A stretch of 7,325 nt of DNA. Origin: SIG575 sp045534165 (GTDB lineage Bacteria; Bacillota; Clostridia; Oscillospirales; Acutalibacteraceae). The first letter of the stretch is position 1. Each line of letters starts with the position of its first letter. Shown piece by piece: positions 4,480-7,325 of this stretch. The notes below the pieces were generated by a model. It was not told the origin of the DNA and made no database searches. It saw only the letters and a program-made list of their open reading frames with translations. The translations under genes and the position numbers were made by a program. Where the stretch lies: NCBI GenBank assembly GCA_045534165.1, contig JAZSJD010000071.1, forward strand, positions 1 to 7,325, in the 5' to 3' direction.

Positions 4480-5703
4480 ATGAAAAAAATAGTAGCAATT
4501 GTTTCAGTAATTGCTGTGGTTTTTACAATTGGTGCAATAGCTCTGACTTCAACTCAGAAAACAGAAACATATATTGCTCCTGCATATTCAGGAAACACTC
4601 AGGAGAAAATAGAAGCTCTTGAAGCGGAAATGGAAATTGCAACTGATATTGCAGAAGAAAGGGCAGGGGGCGTGAGTCAGACAAAAGGATCTTCTTTCGG
4701 ATATGTTGTTGTTACCGACACAATTCCCGCTGATGGTAAAACAGACGTTGCAGATGAGCTTCAGGCACTTATTGATGCAAACCCCAACAGAACAATATAT
4801 TTTCCTGACGGAGTTTATCTTATCAGCCATCCGATTTACACTCCTGCAGACCCACGTAAAAGTGTTGATTTGCAACTTTCAAATTACGCAATAATCCGTG
4901 CAACATCTGATTTTGAAGGTGAAGCTCTGGTAATGCTTGGTGGTAAAGATGCAAAAAACGATACACACACAGTAGGCAGTAACTATGCCCTTGAAGGCGG
5001 TATTCTCGACGGGAGCGGAGTAACAAACGGTGTTGTTATTGCAGGCGGACGTGAAACTGCCATAAGACAAGTTTCAATCAAGCATACAGTTGTTGGTATT
5101 CATATCAAATACGGTGCAAACAGCGGTTCATCTGATGCAGATATAAACGATGTTAACATCATCGGCACAGGCGGTACTGATTCTATCGGTGTTGTTGTTG
5201 AAGGTTGGGACAATACCTTTACCAATATGCGAATAGGTAATGTTTTTATAGGTTTCCATATAAAAACTTCTGCTAACTGCCTTACAAACATTCATCCCCT
5301 TTATTATTCAGACTATACTGATTATGAAAACAGTGCAGGATTCCTTGATGAGGGCGGAAATAATATTTACAATTTCTGCTATAGCGACCAATTCTGCAAT
5401 GCCTTTGTAACAACAGGCGGTGTTTCTTCAATTTACGATAACTGCTTCTGCTATTGGTATTCTGATGCGGGCAACCGTGAAGTAGCTTTCAAAGCTGAAA
5501 AATTCAATTCAGTTGTAAATAATCTTCGCTGTGGTTTCAGATATGAAACAAGAAAGAACAATGCAGTCCTTGTTGCGACAGAAGCAGGAGGAACAGGTGT
5601 TTTTGATAATCTGCTTGTTGAAAGTCATAAATTCTCAGGTTTAACACATCTTCCTTATAAAGAGGGAAGCATTTATAATTTCTTTGTAAGATTATTTGGA
5701 TGA
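4480..5703 (+). CDS. Exported right-handed beta-helix protein, pectate-lyase-superfamily type
   Basis: The protein has 407 residues. Residues 4-23 are a hydrophobic N-terminal segment after MKK; no clear A-x-A cleavage site or lipobox cysteine follows, so it may be an uncleaved membrane anchor. Residues 40-62 form a charged, heptad-like helix. From about 74 begins a domain with A-D-G-K-T-D (84-89), a helix, and I-Y-F-P-D-G-V-Y-L-I (106-115), the entry motif of Pectate_lyase_3-type beta-helices. The rest (about 120-400) is short beta-strand repeats rich in G, N and V, as in a beta-solenoid. Six cysteines are in the C-terminal half (two as C-F-C). The usual reaction of the family is polysaccharide cleavage or glycan binding; I cannot identify catalytic residues, so lyase, hydrolase, epimerase and non-enzymatic binder all remain open. 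GAGAGG inside the end of the preceding gene is its ribosome site, and only three bases separate the genes. Confidence 0.8.
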   Translation: MKKIVAIVSVIAVVFTIGAIALTSTQKTETYIAPAYSGNTQEKIEALEAEMEIATDIAEERAGGVSQTKGSSFGYVVVTDTIPADGKTDVADELQALIDANPNRTIYFPDGVYLISHPIYTPADPRKSVDLQLSNYAIIRATSDFEGEALVMLGGKDAKNDTHTVGSNYALEGGILDGSGVTNGVVIAGGRETAIRQVSIKHTVVGIHIKYGANSGSSDADINDVNIIGTGGTDSIGVVVEGWDNTFTNMRIGNVFIGFHIKTSANCLTNIHPLYYSDYTDYENSAGFLDEGGNNIYNFCYSDQFCNAFVTTGGVSSIYDNCFCYWYSDAGNREVAFKAEKFNSVVNNLRCGFRYETRKNNAVLVATEAGGTGVFDNLLVESHKFSGLTHLPYKEGSIYNFFVRLFG

Positions 5704-5717
5704 GGTGAATGAAAATG
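5702..5717 (+). promoter_or_regulatory. Ribosome site selecting the second ATG of the phosphoesterase gene
   Basis: GAGGTGA (5702-5708) overlaps the upstream TGA stop. It touches the first ATG (5709) with no spacer, but lies six to seven bases before the second ATG (5715), the normal distance. The start at 5715 also gives the standard MKK signal-peptide beginning. Confidence 0.75.
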
Positions 5718-7118
5718 AAAAAATTTTTATGTATTGTTCTTTCTGTTCTTATGGTGTTTTCTGTTTTTGCAGTTGCAGTAAGTGCAGAAAATGTTACTTA
5801 CGATGAATGGAAAGAATACTATGCAACTTGTGATAACACAAAGCTCACAATCACTCCCGGTGCAGATGAAACACAGATGAATTTCTGCTGGCATTCTGTA
5901 CGTGCAGGAGATTATTCAAAACCTGTTATAAGGCTCAGTAAAGATAAAGATATGAGCGATTATACAGAATTCAAAGGTTATTCAACTTTCTCAGAAATTG
6001 CGAAGCAGAGAGTAAATAATGTCACAGTAACAAATCTTGAAGAAAATACAACTTATTATTATACTTACGGGACAGAGAAAAATCCTGAAAGTGAAGTTGA
6101 AACATTCAGAACACATTCTTTTGACAGTTACAAATTCCTGTTTATCAGTGATGCACAACCTAAACACGATAATGATATGGTTCAAAGCTCATTCCGTTGG
6201 AACAAAACACTGGAAACGGCATTCAATAACAACGATGATATCAGCTTTATTGTGAATGCAGGTGATATTACTCATTGCGGTCAGTATACAGAAGAATGGA
6301 CAGCATTTTTAACACCTGAATATCTCCGTTCATATCCTATGGCTACTGTTCAGGGCAATCACGACAGAAAAGGTACAACATACAAATACTATTTCAATAA
6401 TCCTAATGTTTATTTAGGTGTTGCACCAACTGTTTACGGTAACGGATATTATTTCACTTATGGTGATGTTCTTTTTGTTATGATAAACTCTTCAAAGATA
6501 AATATTTTCGATAACTATGAGCTTATCAAAAAGGCAACAGAAGAAAATCCTGATGCAAAATGGCGTGTAGCAGTGTTCCACCATGATATTTACGGAACAG
6601 GTCACCATGCAGTGCAGAATGATGCATTGGCAGCAAAAAGGTCTTTAGCTCCTGTTCTTGAAAGTTATGATTTCGATGTAGTTTTAAATGGTCATGACCA
6701 TATCTGGGGACGTTCATATTTTATGGAAGAAGACAAAATTGTGGAAACTCCCGGATACGAAAATGGAGCAGTTACAGACCCTGAAGGTATTATTTATTTC
6801 ACACAGACAGCTTCATCAGGTAATTCACGAGTTCCTGAAGAGGAAGAACGTAATTACGAATGGCTTGGAAAAATTTACGAAATAGCAAACGATTGTTATT
6901 CAACAATTGAAGTTACAAAAGACGGTGTGATGAAAATTATAACAGTAGATACAATAACAGGTGAAACTATTGATACTTTTTCAATCACAAAAACTGATTT
7001 CACACTTGAAGAAAAACCCATGACTTACGGTTATATCGGTGCAATGCTGAAACCTCTTATGGGTGAATATTTCGTGATTTATGAAGTGATTTATAAAATT
7101 TTTGATTTAATTTTTTAA
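5715..7118 (+). CDS. Secreted purple-acid-phosphatase-like metallophosphoesterase with N-terminal Fn3-like domain
   Basis: The 467-residue product (start at the second ATG) has a signal peptide with cleavage after A-V-S-A (24). Residues about 40-133 are an Fn3-like domain ending in L-E-E-N-T-T-Y-Y-Y, as precedes purple acid phosphatase catalytic domains. The calcineurin-like domain follows with I-S-D-A-Q (D146), G-D-I-T-H (D184), G-N-H-D (N215, H216), F-H-H-D (H289/H290) and G-H-D-H (H327, H329), the full metal-ligand set for a two-metal centre. W-G-R-S-Y after the last motif resembles the family's Y-x-R pattern. The tyrosine that gives true purple acid phosphatases their colour (G-D-x-x-Y) is His here (H187), so a non-purple Mn/Zn- or Fe/Zn-type centre is likely. 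It should hydrolyse phosphomonoesters or diesters outside the cell; substrate unknown. The C-terminus ends in a short aromatic-hydrophobic tail. It is the last gene of the operon, 11 bases after the beta-helix gene. Confidence 0.88.
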   Translation: MKKFLCIVLSVLMVFSVFAVAVSAENVTYDEWKEYYATCDNTKLTITPGADETQMNFCWHSVRAGDYSKPVIRLSKDKDMSDYTEFKGYSTFSEIAKQRVNNVTVTNLEENTTYYYTYGTEKNPESEVETFRTHSFDSYKFLFISDAQPKHDNDMVQSSFRWNKTLETAFNNNDDISFIVNAGDITHCGQYTEEWTAFLTPEYLRSYPMATVQGNHDRKGTTYKYYFNNPNVYLGVAPTVYGNGYYFTYGDVLFVMINSSKINIFDNYELIKKATEENPDAKWRVAVFHHDIYGTGHHAVQNDALAAKRSLAPVLESYDFDVVLNGHDHIWGRSYFMEEDKIVETPGYENGAVTDPEGIIYFTQTASSGNSRVPEEEERNYEWLGKIYEIANDCYSTIEVTKDGVMKIITVDTITGETIDTFSITKTDFTLEEKPMTYGYIGAMLKPLMGEYFVIYEVIYKIFDLIF

Positions 7119-7151
7119 TTGAATCCATAAACTTAAAAGCACTCAACATCG

Positions 7152-7325
7152 TGAACCGCACCAAATTGTGCGGAGAGCACAAAGAAAGCACCTTATGGTA
7201 GCAATAATTAAAATTTAAGCAACATACTGACTTCGTTTTTCGAGCGGGGTCAGTTTTGTTTTTAATTGGATACGTTGATGATTGTAGAAATGGATGTACT
7301 CACCTATGAGGAGACGAGCCTCTTC
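7152..7325 (-). mobile_element. End of an IS3-family (IS150-like) insertion sequence, cut by the window edge
   Basis: The inferred terminus begins at TGAACCGCACC (7152-7162). This has the TG start and the TG-x3-C-x-GCACC pattern I associate with IS150-group terminal inverted repeats, and it continues with an inner CCGCAC/GTGCGG inverted repeat. The transposase stop lies 63 bases inside this end, a normal distance. Only the transposase-3' end of the element is present; the other inverted repeat, the start of the transposase gene and the target duplication are outside. The exact boundary is an inference, the presence of the element is firm. Confidence 0.65.
7215..7325 (-). CDS. IS3-family transposase OrfB, C-terminal 36 residues (5' part outside window)
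   Basis: Read on the minus strand from the right edge, the frame is open and encodes E-Y-I-H-F-Y-N-H-Q-R-I-Q-L-K-T-K-L-T-P-L-E-K-R before ending Y-V-A and TAA. The F-Y-N-x-x-R-I-Q-x-x-L-x-x-x-x-P-x-E pattern is the familiar end of the IS3/IS150 integrase-type transposase, just after the DDE catalytic core (rve domain). The catalytic residues are not in view. It was too short for standard ORF calling in this window but is almost certainly part of a longer gene. Whether the element is intact cannot be judged here. Confidence 0.88.
   Translation of the reverse strand, partial: EEARLLIGEYIHFYNHQRIQLKTKLTPLEKRSQYVA

Noticed and set aside
7104..7125. AT-rich hairpin GATTTAATT/AATTGAATC over the stop codon of the phosphoesterase gene as a terminator
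   Set aside because: The stem is almost all A-T with a G-T pair and has no T run after it, so it is unlikely to terminate transcription.

Overview
The window looks like chromosomal DNA of a low-GC Gram-positive bacterium of the Clostridia, most likely a gut or rumen Oscillospiraceae/Lachnospiraceae-type organism. The basis is AT-rich intergenic DNA, AGGAGG-type ribosome sites, sigma-A-like promoters, Gram-positive signal peptides, a membrane-anchored DUF4367-like protein and a short intergenic repeat of a kind I remember from clostridial genomes. The assignment rests on sequence style, not on a marker gene.

Left part (1-2241, + strand): the 3' part of a gene for a single-pass membrane protein (anti-sigma-like, DUF4367-type ectodomain) is almost fused to a gene for a small secreted six-cysteine protein. 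A stand-alone SLOG/DUF1273-like nucleotide-binding protein follows, closed by a strong terminator at 1718-1757. The next 300 bases hold this terminator, a two-hairpin intergenic repeat (1807-1860) and a promoter. A 68-residue protein with a TTG start then follows. It shares an E-M-D-x2-L-[IV]-x2-C motif with the N-terminus of the first gene's product. A 13-bp hairpin at 2210-2241 closes the segment.

Middle (2322-3443, - strand): tRNA-Arg(ACG) with its own promoter and terminator, and upstream of it a complete classical short-chain dehydrogenase/reductase (SDR) gene with a near-consensus promoter.

Right part (3516-7118, + strand): a tightly packed three-gene operon runs divergently from the SDR gene. 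It encodes a cytoplasmic ChbG/YdjC-type carbohydrate deacetylase, an exported or membrane-anchored right-handed beta-helix protein of the pectate-lyase-superfamily type, and a secreted purple-acid-phosphatase-like metallophosphoesterase with an N-terminal Fn3-like domain. Its promoter has consensus -35 and -10 boxes 17 bp apart, with a perfect 7-1-7 palindrome filling most of the spacer, which strongly suggests a repressor site. The SDR promoter has a different perfect palindrome (8-3-8) over its -35 box. The most economical reading is a regulated cassette for handling an acetylated and perhaps phosphorylated glycan: outside the cell by the beta-helix protein and phosphoesterase, inside by the deacetylase. 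The substrate cannot be read from sequence.

The right edge (7152-7325, - strand) is the end of an IS3-family (IS150-like) insertion sequence, carrying the last 36 codons of its transposase. It lies 33 bases past the operon's last stop codon.
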